NCBI GenBank assembly: GCA_036374795.1
Contig: DASUTC010000279.1
Coordinates: forward strand, 29,201 to 93,200
Reading direction: 5' to 3'
Length of the DNA: 64,000 bases
Origin: Herpetosiphonaceae bacterium
GTDB taxonomy: Bacteria > Chloroflexota > Chloroflexia > Chloroflexales > Kallotenuaceae
A program made the translations under genes and the position numbers. A model generated the notes under the pieces. That model saw only the letters and a list, made by a program, of their open reading frames with translations, searched no databases and was not told where the DNA came from. Numbering within the stretch: position 1 is the first letter of the stretch; each line of letters opens with the position of its first letter. Below, in pieces: positions 49,699 through 58,654 of this stretch.

Positions 49699-50742
49699 AT
49701 GTCTCTTGAAACGTTCATCCGCACGATGCCAAAGGTTGAGCTACATGTTCACCTTGAAGGCTCGATCCGTCCCAAAACGCTGCTTAAGTTAGCTCGACGG
49801 AACAATATCACATTACCGGCGCGTACGCTAGAGCAGCTTCGTGAATTTTACCGTTTTACCGACTTCGCACACTTCATTCAGGTGTATGCCACGATCATCA
49901 ACTGCCTACAAACGCCCGACGACTTTGCGCTGATCGCGGAGGAATTCGGCGCGACGATGGCCGAGCAGAACATTCGCTACGCCGAGATCACGTGGTCGCC
50001 GGTGACACATGTCGGGCGGCTGGGCATTCCGTTTCGCGAGCTGCTGGCCGGTGTCAATCGCGGACGCGCCGCCGCGAGAGAAAAGCACGGCGTCGAGATG
50101 CGCTGGATCGTCGACATTGTGCGCAACCTCCACGCGAAGGGCTTCGACGGCATGGAAACCGCCGAGATGGCGGTCGAGGGCCGCGATCAGGGCGTGATCG
50201 CGCTGGGGCTGGGCGGCATGGAGCAGGGATTTCCACCGGAGCTGTTCACGGCGGCGTTCGACTATGCCATTGCCAACGGCCTCCACTCGGTGCCGCACGC
50301 GGGCGAGGCCGCTGGTGCCGACAGCGTGTGGGGCGCGATCCGCGCACTCAAGGCCGAGCGCATCGGCCACGGCATTCGATCGATCGAAGATCCCGCGCTG
50401 ATCGACGAGCTGCGCGCGCGTCAGATCCCGCTTGAGGTCTGCCCAACCAGCAACGTCTGCACCGCCGTGGTCGCCGATCTGGCCGCGCATCCGATCCGCC
50501 AGTTCTACGACGCGGGCGTCTACATCACGGTCAACAGCGACGATCCGCCGATGTTCAACACGACGCTGACCAACGAGTACATGCAGCTTGCCAGCAGGCT
50601 GGGCTTTGACGCCGCAGCGATCGAGCGGCTTGTGCTTAACGGCCTGCGCGCGGCGCTGCTGGATGCGGAGACGAAACAGACGCTCGAAGCTTCCTTCCGC
50701 GCGGAGTTCGGCCAGTTGCGCGCGATGCACTTGCGCGCATAA
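49699..50742 (+). CDS. add: Adenosine deaminase
   Basis: The protein has 347 residues from the ATG at 49699. It deaminates adenosine to inosine in purine salvage. The metal ligands are in VELHVHLEGSIRP near residue 13, SVPHAGEAAGAD near 197 and VNSDDPPMF near 276, and the catalytic Glu is in the HAGEA motif. It is divergent from the SpoIID-like gene, with only 26 bases between them. Some members of this branch act on adenine or related compounds, so the exact substrate could differ. Confidence 0.9.
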   Translation: MSLETFIRTMPKVELHVHLEGSIRPKTLLKLARRNNITLPARTLEQLREFYRFTDFAHFIQVYATIINCLQTPDDFALIAEEFGATMAEQNIRYAEITWSPVTHVGRLGIPFRELLAGVNRGRAAAREKHGVEMRWIVDIVRNLHAKGFDGMETAEMAVEGRDQGVIALGLGGMEQGFPPELFTAAFDYAIANGLHSVPHAGEAAGADSVWGAIRALKAERIGHGIRSIEDPALIDELRARQIPLEVCPTSNVCTAVVADLAAHPIRQFYDAGVYITVNSDDPPMFNTTLTNEYMQLASRLGFDAAAIERLVLNGLRAALLDAETKQTLEASFRAEFGQLRAMHLRA

Positions 50743-51244
50743 ACGAGAACGCCGTACTATACAGGTGCGAGATGCTGGCAGGAATCACATACCGCGCGCT
50801 GCTCGATCTTACCAGAGGCCGCGTATAGCGCCGAGGTTGATTCGTACCGACTGGTGCTAAGTCGATCTGCGCGGCTGCGTCTGGACGCGCGGCGTGGCTG
50901 GACGAAAGAGCAAGGGAACAAAAGAACCAAGCACCAAGCACCAGGAGGAGCCGCTCCCCCTTACCTCTACCACAGACCGCGAAGGCGGAAGCCTGCCGGA
51001 GCGTGGGGCAGGACGGGTACACGTTGGGTGCGGGGTGAGGGCCGGAACCTGGAACTTGGAACTCGCAACCTGGAACAGGGCACAACTTGTGCAGTAGTTC
51101 AGCGCCAGTCGTTTTGGCCTGCAACAAATACCGCGCAACGGCATCAAATACAGAGATGCTTCGTGCTACGCTCGACTAGACGGAGCGGTTGTTATACGCT
51201 ACAGTATCGCTGGCCGCTTGTTACACGATAAGGAGTACACGGCG
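50743..51244. other. Intergenic stretch of about 500 bases with degenerate heptad repeats
   Basis: No gene is supported. It holds A-rich units (AGAACCAAGCACCAAGCACC, about 50929-50948) and a later GGAACCTGGAACTTGGAAC array (about 51043-51078). Both belong to the heptad family described under findings. The last 30 bases hold the ribosome-binding site of the PP2C gene. Confidence 0.5.
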
Positions 51245-53086
51245 ATGCTGTGTCCCAACTGTGGCTATCAGAATGCAGCAACATCGCGCTTTTGCCGCCA
51301 GTGTGGCACTGCCCTACGCGCATCGGAGCCGACGCCGACACCCGATCATGCTGCCGAGCCGTCGGCGCAGGCTTCGACGCAGCCGCTTCCAGCGACGCTC
51401 GCAGCCGAAGATGCAGCATTGCAGGAGGAACTCGTGACACAGCCTGTGAATCCCGACCAACATCCAGGCCAGGAGGGCGACCGGATCGCGCCACCGCTCC
51501 AGCCCGGAACGACGATCGAAGGCTACACGATCGTTGAGCTGCGCGACGATCGCGAGGGTCGCCGGACCTATCGCGCTGAAGCGCCCGCCAATGTCTGTAC
51601 CCAGTGCGGCGCGCAGGCGGTCGAGGCCGATAGCCGCTTCTGTGAGAACTGCGGCGCAGAGCTGCTGCCGCGCGACGTGTTGCTGATCGAGGATACGACC
51701 AAAGGCGAGGCAGATAGCGGTCCCTGGCAGGCGGCGGAGCTGCCCGAAGAGCCGATTCGCGCGCTGCTGCCGCCGCTGACCGTCGTTGAACACGATGGAC
51801 GGCGCTATCTGGTCGTCGAGGAGGCTGTGCCGGGCTGGCAATCGCTGGCGGAGCTGCTGTCTGGCTATGGCGAGGCGCCCGACCAGCCAGCCGCACTGGA
51901 AGAAGAGGACGCGCTGCCGATCGCGCTTCAGCTCGCTCAGTTGATCCAGTATCTTCACCGCAACGATCTGGCCCTCGGCGATCTCTCGCTGGCGCAACTG
52001 CTGATCGGGCCGCAGCAGCGCATCCGTCTGCGCGACATCCAGGCCCTTCGTCCGCTCAACGACGCCGCGCGCCAGGCCGATCTGATGCAGCTCCATCACA
52101 CGCTGGAAGATCTGACGCGCACGCCGCGCGCAACCCGCAAGCTCGATCAGGCCGCCGTCGAAGGCGGCACCAGCGCCCCTCGATCGCTGCAAGAGGTGCT
52201 GGCCCAGGCAAGGATGGGCGGTCTGGGCAGCGGCGACGATTGGGTTGTGGCGCTGACGGCGGTTGCCGAGAGCCAGCGCGTCGTCGGCAGTATGGTGACA
52301 CAGATCGGCGCGCTCTCACACGTAGGCATGGTGCGCGAGCTCAACGAAGACGGGCTGCTGACGCTCGATTGGAAGATGAACGTCGCTGGCCGCGCGATCA
52401 ACGCCGGTCTGTATGTCGTCGCCGACGGCATGGGCGGTCACGCCGCTGGTGAGGTTGCCAGCTCGCTCGCCGTCCACAACATGGCGAGCATCACGGCGTC
52501 GGCGCTGATGGAGCTAATGGCCGATAGCAGCGCGGGCCTGACCGACGCGCAGCTCAGCGATATTGCGCTGCGAGCGTCAGAGCAGGCGAACATGGCCGTG
52601 GTTCAGGAAGGCCGCCGCCGTGGCAACGACATGGGCACCACGCTGACCTTCGCGCTGGTCGTCGGCGACCGCTGCGTGATCGGAAACGTGGGCGATTCGC
52701 GAACGTATCTCATCCGTAGCGGGCAGATGCAGCGCGTCTCCAAGGATCACTCGCTCGTGCAGCGGCTCGTCGATGTGGGGCAGATCCAGCCGGACGACAT
52801 ATACACGCATCCGCACCGCAACGCGATCCTGCGGTCGTTGGGCGAGCAGCCGCAGGTGCAGGTGGATCTTTTTCCACTGCGCTTGCAGAGCGGCGACATG
52901 ATCCTGTGCTGCTCGGACGGACAGTGGGAGATGGTGCGCGATCCACGGATGACCGAGATCATTCTGTCCGCGCCCGATCCGCAGGCGGCGGTACAACACC
53001 TGGTCAGCGAGGGCAATCAGAACGGCGGCGAGGATAACATTACCGCTGTGCTGGTACGCTTTGAGGCGGCTGAGAGCCCGGTATAA
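51245..53086 (+). CDS. PP2C phosphatase with two zinc ribbons and a kinase-like remnant
   Basis: The protein has 613 residues. The first zinc ribbon is C3-x2-C6...C17-x2-C20, and the second is C118-x2-C121...C133-x2-C136. Between about 170 and 320 a segment keeps kinase-like landmarks (LIQYLHRNDLALGDLSLAQL, RIRLRDIQALRPL) but lacks the invariant Lys, HRD and DFG residues, so it is a degenerate kinase-like domain. The C-terminal PP2C (about 350-613) is complete: ADGMGGHAAGE with D394, GTTLTFALV, GNVGDSRTY, and GEDNITAVLV. It probably opens a unit with the two downstream VWA genes. Likely a Ser/Thr phosphatase. Confidence 0.82.
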   Translation: MLCPNCGYQNAATSRFCRQCGTALRASEPTPTPDHAAEPSAQASTQPLPATLAAEDAALQEELVTQPVNPDQHPGQEGDRIAPPLQPGTTIEGYTIVELRDDREGRRTYRAEAPANVCTQCGAQAVEADSRFCENCGAELLPRDVLLIEDTTKGEADSGPWQAAELPEEPIRALLPPLTVVEHDGRRYLVVEEAVPGWQSLAELLSGYGEAPDQPAALEEEDALPIALQLAQLIQYLHRNDLALGDLSLAQLLIGPQQRIRLRDIQALRPLNDAARQADLMQLHHTLEDLTRTPRATRKLDQAAVEGGTSAPRSLQEVLAQARMGGLGSGDDWVVALTAVAESQRVVGSMVTQIGALSHVGMVRELNEDGLLTLDWKMNVAGRAINAGLYVVADGMGGHAAGEVASSLAVHNMASITASALMELMADSSAGLTDAQLSDIALRASEQANMAVVQEGRRRGNDMGTTLTFALVVGDRCVIGNVGDSRTYLIRSGQMQRVSKDHSLVQRLVDVGQIQPDDIYTHPHRNAILRSLGEQPQVQVDLFPLRLQSGDMILCCSDGQWEMVRDPRMTEIILSAPDPQAAVQHLVSEGNQNGGEDNITAVLVRFEAAESPV

Positions 53087-53186
53087 GCAACGATCGTTGT
53101 GGCCTCGGCGTCCCATAGGGGCATTTTTTGAATGACTCGCCGGTACGCGCAGATCGCTACCTGGAGTCATCAACGGCGGAGGAGCT

Positions 53187-54446
53187 ATGCCAAACGATGT
53201 TCAACTGGTGACAAGCTGGGCGCGTACGCCACTGCCAGCAGGAACGGCGCAGGTGGCCTATCTCTTGATCGACGCGCAGCCACAGGCGCAGATGACGACG
53301 ACGGTCGCGCCGGTCAATTTTTGTATGGTGCTGGATCGCTCCGGCTCGATGGACGGGGCAAAGATGGATAATCTCAAGCGGGCGATGGTCGAGGTGATCG
53401 CCACGCTGCGGCCAGACGACATCGTCTCGATCGTGGTCTTCGACGAGACTGCGGATGTGGCCGTGCCGTCGCAGCCCGCCGCCGACAAGGCCGCGCTCAA
53501 CCACCGCGTCGAGGCGATCCGCGTCCAGGGCGGCACCGCGATGTCGACGGGCCTTGAGCTGGGAGCGGCGGAGCTGCGCAAAAGCCTAGCGCCCGATCGG
53601 ATCTCGCACCTGCTGCTGCTGACCGACGGCCAGACCTGGGGCGACGAAGATCGCTGCCGCGCCATCGCGCAGGAGCTTGGGCAGGTCGGCGTGCCGATCA
53701 CCGCGCTGGGCCTCGGCGACGAGTGGAACGAGCGGCTGCTGGACGATCTGGCGGCGGCGACCGGCGGCACATCCGATTATATCGCCAATCCGCAGGATAT
53801 TAGCCGCTTCTTCCAGCGAGCCGCGCAGGCCGCGCAGCATACCACCGTCCGCAACGCCCGCCTGCTGATTCGGCTCTCGTCGGGCGTCACGCCGCGCGCG
53901 GTCTATCGCGTCAAGCCGATGATCGCCAATCTGGGCTACAAGCCGATCGGCGAGCGCGAGATCAACATCGATCTGGGCGACATCCAGAGCGATACCGGCG
54001 CTTCGGTGCTGGCCGAGGTTATGATTCCGGCGCGTCCGGAGGGCGAGTACCGCGTGGCGCAGGCCGAGCTCACCTACGATGTGCCCCAGGAGCAGCGGCT
54101 CGACCAGCGGGTTCGCGGCGATGCGCTGCTTCAGCTTACCGGCGATGCCAGCGCGGTCAAGGCCGATCCCGCCGCGATGAATCTGGTCGAGCGTGTTACG
54201 GCCTTTAAGCTGCAAACACGCGCCCTGGATGAGGCCGCCGCCGGAAATACCGCAGGAGCGACCCAAAAGCTGCGCTCGGCGGCCACTCGCCTGCTCGACC
54301 TGGGCGAGCTTGAGCTGGCCGACACGATGAATCGCGCCGCCGAGGCGATCAACCAGGGCCAGGCTCCGACCGCCGCCGATCAGAAGGCGCTGACCTACAA
54401 GACGCGGCGCTTGACGCTGAAAGAATTGACGAGTGAGCAGCATTAG
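53187..54446 (+). CDS. VWA-domain protein (paralogue 1)
   Basis: The protein has 419 residues. The VWA domain (about 40-230) has a complete MIDAS: D50-x-S52-x-S54 (LDRSGSMDG), Thr in GGTAMSTG and Asp in LLLTDGQTWG. The C-terminal part is beta-rich and ends in helices (KLRSAATRLLDLGELELADT). There is no signal peptide or membrane helix, so the protein is cytoplasmic. It shares the layout of its neighbour, including KLQTRALDEAAAGNTAGATQ and KLQTRALDDVEAGNIAGATQ. GGAGG precedes the ATG, about 100 bases after the PP2C stop. Confidence 0.85.
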   Translation: MPNDVQLVTSWARTPLPAGTAQVAYLLIDAQPQAQMTTTVAPVNFCMVLDRSGSMDGAKMDNLKRAMVEVIATLRPDDIVSIVVFDETADVAVPSQPAADKAALNHRVEAIRVQGGTAMSTGLELGAAELRKSLAPDRISHLLLLTDGQTWGDEDRCRAIAQELGQVGVPITALGLGDEWNERLLDDLAAATGGTSDYIANPQDISRFFQRAAQAAQHTTVRNARLLIRLSSGVTPRAVYRVKPMIANLGYKPIGEREINIDLGDIQSDTGASVLAEVMIPARPEGEYRVAQAELTYDVPQEQRLDQRVRGDALLQLTGDASAVKADPAAMNLVERVTAFKLQTRALDEAAAGNTAGATQKLRSAATRLLDLGELELADTMNRAAEAINQGQAPTAADQKALTYKTRRLTLKELTSEQH

Positions 54447-54518
54447 AGAACAGCGAACAAAGAACAACCTGCATTGACTCCTTTGTTTGCTTGTTCTGTT
54501 GTTCTTTGTTTGTTCTGA
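54446..54518. repeat. AACAAAG-type heptad hairpin between the two VWA genes
   Basis: A purine arm (54446-54469, with AACAGCGAACAAAGAACAAC) faces a pyrimidine arm (54481-54518, with TTGTTCTTTGTTTGTTCTG). Its unit sequence is the same as in the two ATP-operon hairpins, and it again sits directly before a ribosome-binding site (TGAGGAA). Confidence 0.65.
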
Positions 54519-54527
54519 GGAACGTCT

Positions 54528-55790
54528 ATGCCTGGAGAGATTCAACTACGTCAGACATTGGCGCGACCGTACATGCCCGCCACGCAAACGCCGCAGGTAG
54601 CGTATGTGCTGATTGAGGTCATCCCGACAGCGGTCACGGCCAGCGTCCAGATGCCGGTCAACGTCGCCTTTGTGCTCGATCGTAGCGGCTCGATGCGCGG
54701 CAATAAGCTGCGGGCAATGAAGCAGGCTGTCGGCCTGGCGCTCGACCAGCTCAACGACAGCGATACCGTCTCGCTCACGATCTTCAATCACGAGACGGCG
54801 GTGCTCGTGCCGACCACGCCCGCGACCAATCGCAACGCGATCATGCGGCTGGTCGACGGTATTCGCGACGAGGGCGGTACCAAGATCAGCCGGGCGCTCT
54901 ACGCCGGACTGACCGAGCTGACGCGCGCGCCGCAGGGCGGCCTTTCGCGGCTGGTGCTGCTGACGGACGGCGAAACCGATAAGGACGAGGCCGATTGCCT
55001 CAAGCTCGCCGACGAGGCAGGCGCAAACGGCGTGCCGATCACCGCGTTTGGCATCGGCAACGAGTGGAACGATCGGCTGCTGACCGATATCGGGCAGCGC
55101 AGCCACGGCGAGGTCGAGCATCTTAAGCGGCCTGAGGAGATCGAGGATAACTTTCAGCAGGTGGTGCAGCAGGCGCAGAGCGCGGTCTTCCAGAACGCCA
55201 ACGCGACGATCCGGCTGGTCAGCGGTGTGACGCCGCGCGCCGCATGGCAGGTGGTGCCGCTGATCAAAAACCTGGGCTACAAGCCGCTGGCCGATCGGGC
55301 CGTGGTGGTGCCGCTCGAGCAACTGGAGAAGGACTCGCGGCGGGTGCTCCTGCTGGAGATGATGGTCGATCCCAAGCCCGCAGGACAGTACCGCATCGGC
55401 CAGATCGAGGTCAGCTACGACATTCCCATGCTCGGCATCCAGAGCGGTCGCGAGCGCATCGATCTGATCCTGACGGTGACAACCGACCAGGCGCTCACGC
55501 AGCAGGTCAATCCACAGGTCATGAACATTGTGGAGAAAGTGACCGCCTTCAAGCTGCAAACGCGCGCCCTGGACGATGTCGAGGCGGGTAATATCGCCGG
55601 GGCGACGCAGAAGCTCCAGGGCGCGGTGACACGTCTGCTCAACAGCGGCGAGACTGAGCTGGCGCAGACGGTGCAGCAGGAGGCGACCAAGCTTGAGCAA
55701 TCGGGGCAATTGTCGTCCGAGGGCGCGAAGACGATCCGCTTCGGCTCGCGCAAGACGGTGCGGCTGAGCGATCTCGATCTGCCGAAGTAG
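54528..55790 (+). CDS. VWA-domain protein (paralogue 2)
   Basis: The protein has 420 residues, collinear with its upstream paralogue. MIDAS residues are D51, S53, S55 (LDRSGSMRG), GGTKIS and LLLTDGETD. The C-terminal tail, rich in Glu, Gln and Lys, ends in a helical/arginine segment (TIRFGSRKTVRLSDLDLPK). Identity with paralogue 1 is concentrated in the VWA core and in the QTRALD(D/E)...GATQKL helix. Tandem duplication is the simplest origin. Confidence 0.85.
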   Translation: MPGEIQLRQTLARPYMPATQTPQVAYVLIEVIPTAVTASVQMPVNVAFVLDRSGSMRGNKLRAMKQAVGLALDQLNDSDTVSLTIFNHETAVLVPTTPATNRNAIMRLVDGIRDEGGTKISRALYAGLTELTRAPQGGLSRLVLLTDGETDKDEADCLKLADEAGANGVPITAFGIGNEWNDRLLTDIGQRSHGEVEHLKRPEEIEDNFQQVVQQAQSAVFQNANATIRLVSGVTPRAAWQVVPLIKNLGYKPLADRAVVVPLEQLEKDSRRVLLLEMMVDPKPAGQYRIGQIEVSYDIPMLGIQSGRERIDLILTVTTDQALTQQVNPQVMNIVEKVTAFKLQTRALDDVEAGNIAGATQKLQGAVTRLLNSGETELAQTVQQEATKLEQSGQLSSEGAKTIRFGSRKTVRLSDLDLPK

Positions 55791-55887
55791 CGCCGAGCAG
55801 CGCCCGCCAACCAATGGTCGCACCATCCGGTCGGTTGTCAGTACATGTTGCCGCATGTCCACAACATAATGCGGTTATGGATCGTAG

Positions 55888-55935
55888 GGGCACGGCGTAG
55901 CCGTGCCCTCACGGTATGCCGTGCGCCCGCACGGC
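55888..55935. repeat. Two adjacent hairpins between convergent genes
   Basis: GGGCACGGC (55888-55896) pairs with GCCGTGCCC (55900-55908) in a 9-bp stem with a 3-base loop. GCCGTGC (55918-55924) pairs with GCACGGC (55929-55935). Together they probably terminate both convergent transcripts. The GTAGGGGC start resembles 30750-30772. Confidence 0.6.
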
Positions 55936-55965
55936 ATCAATCGATGCGCCTATTCCCCTAGGCCG

Positions 55966-56865
55966 TTACTGCTGGGGCAGCAGCGCCAGATTCCGCAGAA
56001 ACGTCAGCGCTTCCATCTCGCGCTCCTGGCCCGCCCGCTCCGCCAGCCGCTCGATCAGCCGATCCACGATTGCCTGCTGCTCCGGCGTCAGCGTGATACG
56101 GGCAGCATAGACTTCCTGGGGATCGATCGCCTCAAGCATACGTTTGAGCTGCGGCAAAACGGCAATCTCCTCATCGCTCAGCGGAGCCAGATCGTCGAGC
56201 AGCGCGTTGAGCGTGGACCGCCGGTGGATCACGATCGAGCGCATGCTGCTGAGCACGGCTTTCGCCTCCTGCGCCCGGCGTTGCAGCTCGCGATCCTGGG
56301 AGCGCCGCGCGGCCTTGAAGATCTGGTCGAGCGCATCCTCGGCGCGATCGGTCAGCAGCAGCCCGCGATGCTCGGCGATCACGCGCTGAAAATCGCGCTC
56401 GTGGCCGACGTTCAGCAGATCTTGCACCGCAATCGCCGTCAGATGATCCTGCGCGCTGGCATCCTCCGCTAGCGCCTGCTCGATCAGGAACGCCCGCAGC
56501 CCGTCCAGCTCAGGCACCAGCTCGATCTCGCCCAGGTACGGCCTGCGCTCATCGTCCGGCAGCGCATCGAGCAGCCGCCGCAAGAGATCGCCCACCAGCT
56601 CGCGCGCTGCATCCGGCCCCTGGACCGTCAGCGGCAGCGCGACCAGCACTTGCTCGCGAGCGCTGTCGTGAAACAGGAGCGGATGATTGACGCCGCCCTC
56701 CGCGCCGCAGTGCGGGCAGCGGGCAACGTTCAAATCGCCGTCCATGATCAGACGAGCCAGATCGGGGCGCTCCCCCCGATCGACGACCAGCCAGACCTCG
56801 GCGGTGAACGGCTGTCCGCAGGTGGGACAGCGCAGATCGGCAGTTTCGTTGTGCGATCGAGCCAT
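55966..56865 (-). CDS. CpXC-domain protein
   Basis: The protein has 299 residues from the ATG at 56865. Two CxxC pairs (RCPTCGQPFTAEVW near 12 and ARCPHCGAEGG near 48) mark a CpXC-type zinc domain, after which HPLLFHDSAREQVLVALP is the typical family strand. The remaining 200 residues are helical and Glu/Leu/Arg-rich, with repeated LxxL patterns that look like a helical bundle. No partner activity is known for this family. The gene faces the VWA pair and is transcribed towards it. Confidence 0.65.
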   Translation of the reverse strand: MARSHNETADLRCPTCGQPFTAEVWLVVDRGERPDLARLIMDGDLNVARCPHCGAEGGVNHPLLFHDSAREQVLVALPLTVQGPDAARELVGDLLRRLLDALPDDERRPYLGEIELVPELDGLRAFLIEQALAEDASAQDHLTAIAVQDLLNVGHERDFQRVIAEHRGLLLTDRAEDALDQIFKAARRSQDRELQRRAQEAKAVLSSMRSIVIHRRSTLNALLDDLAPLSDEEIAVLPQLKRMLEAIDPQEVYAARITLTPEQQAIVDRLIERLAERAGQEREMEALTFLRNLALLPQQ

Positions 56866-56988
56866 AGCATATCCATTGTAGAGCGCCTGACAGTCTGCCA
56901 CGCGCCGGGCAAAGCAACAGCTTCGATCAGATTGTACCAGTTCTGTAATCTTTCTCAGGGATAAACCAGGCTTTTACCAGAACATTAG

Positions 56989-56997
56989 TGCTATAAT
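56989..56997 (+). promoter_or_regulatory. Extended -10 promoter of the 57036 gene
   Basis: TGC-TATAAT at 56989-56997 is a perfect extended -10. The -35 is not obvious. It lies 39 bases upstream of the start codon. Confidence 0.6.
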
Positions 56998-57035
56998 TTC
57001 TCTACTTTTTCGCTACTTTTCAGAAAGAGATCGCT

Positions 57036-57356
57036 ATGCTTGAAACCTCCGATGTGATCGAGCTGGAGCTGACTCCGATTCCCCCCGATACGATCGCCTC
57101 CGGCAAAGCCGAAATACAGTCGATTATCGAAGCCGCTCTCCGCGAGCATGGACAGACGCAACTGCTGGCTGACGAGCAGATCCAGGTTGGCGTCGAGAAG
57201 ACCTTTCCGACCGACGCGGTGATCATCGTGGGGCTGACGTTCGTCTCACAGCTCGCGATCGAAACCTACAAGGCCGTTATTCTGCCCGCGCTCAGGCGAC
57301 GCTTCGAGGTTCGCCAGCGCTCCAAGCGCAAGCGCAGGACAGGCAAGAAAAACTAG
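57036..57356 (+). CDS. Small hypothetical protein with a hydrophobic segment
   Basis: The protein has 106 residues. An acidic, beta-rich N-terminal half (DVIELELTPIPPDTIASGK) leads to a 17-residue hydrophobic stretch (VIIVGLTFVSQLAIETY) and a very basic C terminus (RRRFEVRQRSKRKRRTGKKN). The profile suggests membrane or nucleic-acid attachment. No family is recognised. GAGA lies upstream of the ATG. Confidence 0.45.
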   Translation: MLETSDVIELELTPIPPDTIASGKAEIQSIIEAALREHGQTQLLADEQIQVGVEKTFPTDAVIIVGLTFVSQLAIETYKAVILPALRRRFEVRQRSKRKRRTGKKN

Positions 57357-57369
57357 CGCGCCGTCAGGA

Positions 57370-57495
57370 CGGGAACGAGAGAGCAAAGCGAGAGCCAAGA
57401 ACTAAGAACCGAGGGCGAAGTACAAAGAACAGAGAACCAAGGAGAGCCTTGAGCTCAACTTGGAACTTGAAACTTGGAACTTGGAACTCGACGAG
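57370..57495. repeat. Degenerate heptad array (AACAAAG and AACTTGG types)
   Basis: It begins with AAAGCGAGAGCCAAGAACTAAG-like purine units and continues as AACTTGGAACTTGAAACTTGG to about 57489. The second half runs into the reading frame of the following gene, which is why its apparent first residues are TWNLELE-like. Confidence 0.55.
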
Positions 57496-57513
57496 GTTAG
57501 ACGAAACACCAGC

Positions 57514-58584
57514 ATGCCGTTGCCGGAACGAGTCGCTTTCAAGCTCGACGTGTACACGCTGGCCTGCCGTGTCCTGCTGGACCGGCTGGACAATCTGCGG
57601 CTTGCCACGCAGGCCGATACACGTCTGGATTATGATACCTGCCTCGAACGCTTCGACGAAGCGCTGGAGCGTTTCTTCATGCGCTCCAGTGCCGTCGACC
57701 GGCAGCACGCCGCCGACCAGTTTAGCACGCTGCTGCGCGCCGAGGTTGACCTGTTCCGCGCCTCTAGCCCACGTGTCGCCGCGATCTTTGACGATACGAT
57801 CGCCGCCCTGCACCACAACATCGGCACCTGGCAGCATCAGGCCGAGCTTGAGCGGCTCCACCGACAGGCACGCTGGCTGTCGCAGCGCTTCTTTGCTGCC
57901 TCGCCCTGGCCCGTCACCCAGATCCGCCGCCAGCAAACATGCGCGCTGCTTATCGAGTATGGCGCAGCTACAGCCGACGATCCACTCGCGCAGCTTGCCG
58001 AGCCGTTCGGCTATCGCGCCGCGCCCGCCGCCTACTATCCCTGCTACTGGGACGACGATCGCGGCACGGAGCGGAGCGATGTCCTGCTGGTGCGCTTCAG
58101 CTTCGAGCACACCTTCGCGCTCTACCTGGCCTATCCGTTTCTGTTCCTCCACGAATACACCGCGCACGTTCATGCCACGGACCACGGCAACGAGTGCTTC
58201 AACGACGGCTGGATGCTCCACGCCGCCGCGTCGTTTCTGCACCGCGCCTGGAATAGCGGCCTTGAGCAGCCTGGCCTGGACCTTGAGCAGGCGAATGTGT
58301 TCTACGATCGTCTGTACCCGCGCCTCAACCCGATCCCGCGCCGGGCATGCCGCTTTGCCCGCGACTTCGAGAGCTGGCTGCCGGATCATCTGCGACACTG
58401 GTTCATGCAGATCAGCTATGAGCTGGCGGCGTTCCAGACGAGCGACAGCGAGCAGGCGACCTGGCCGACGCACTTCCTCAACCGGCTGGAGCACGCCTTT
58501 ACGACCGATCGGCGGCGCTTGCAGCGCGCGCTTGAAGGCTCGGCACACTGCCGGGCATTATTAAGCAGCTTAGTACTATCTTGA
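57514..58584 (+). CDS. Hypothetical protein with HEYTAH motif
   Basis: The protein has 356 residues from the ATG at 57514; an upstream ATG within the heptad array is rejected. It is helical throughout. Residues near 228 read FLHEYTAHVHATDHGNECFNDGW, a His/Glu-rich patch that resembles a metallopeptidase site, although H-E-x3-H is not the classical HEXXH. A conserved Tyr/Trp-rich segment AYYPCYWDDDRG precedes it. No family is recognised. The next gene starts 70 bases downstream on the same strand and may be co-transcribed. Confidence 0.45.
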   Translation: MPLPERVAFKLDVYTLACRVLLDRLDNLRLATQADTRLDYDTCLERFDEALERFFMRSSAVDRQHAADQFSTLLRAEVDLFRASSPRVAAIFDDTIAALHHNIGTWQHQAELERLHRQARWLSQRFFAASPWPVTQIRRQQTCALLIEYGAATADDPLAQLAEPFGYRAAPAAYYPCYWDDDRGTERSDVLLVRFSFEHTFALYLAYPFLFLHEYTAHVHATDHGNECFNDGWMLHAAASFLHRAWNSGLEQPGLDLEQANVFYDRLYPRLNPIPRRACRFARDFESWLPDHLRHWFMQISYELAAFQTSDSEQATWPTHFLNRLEHAFTTDRRRLQRALEGSAHCRALLSSLVLS

Positions 58585-58654
58585 CCTGATGATAGTTTGA
58601 TGATATGCTGCTCTTGCTCACCTGAGCAATATTTTCTCCTTGAAGAGGCAGCCC

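Noticed and set aside
47193..55790. Link between TerC and the PP2C/VWA genes as a tellurite-resistance locus
   Set aside because: They are separated by unrelated genes, and the Mn2+ riboswitch gives TerC a different regulatory context.
57460..57513. Longer N terminus of the HEYTAH protein (TWNLELE-like residues)
   Set aside because: These codons are translated from the AACTTGG heptad array; the start at 57514 is preferred.
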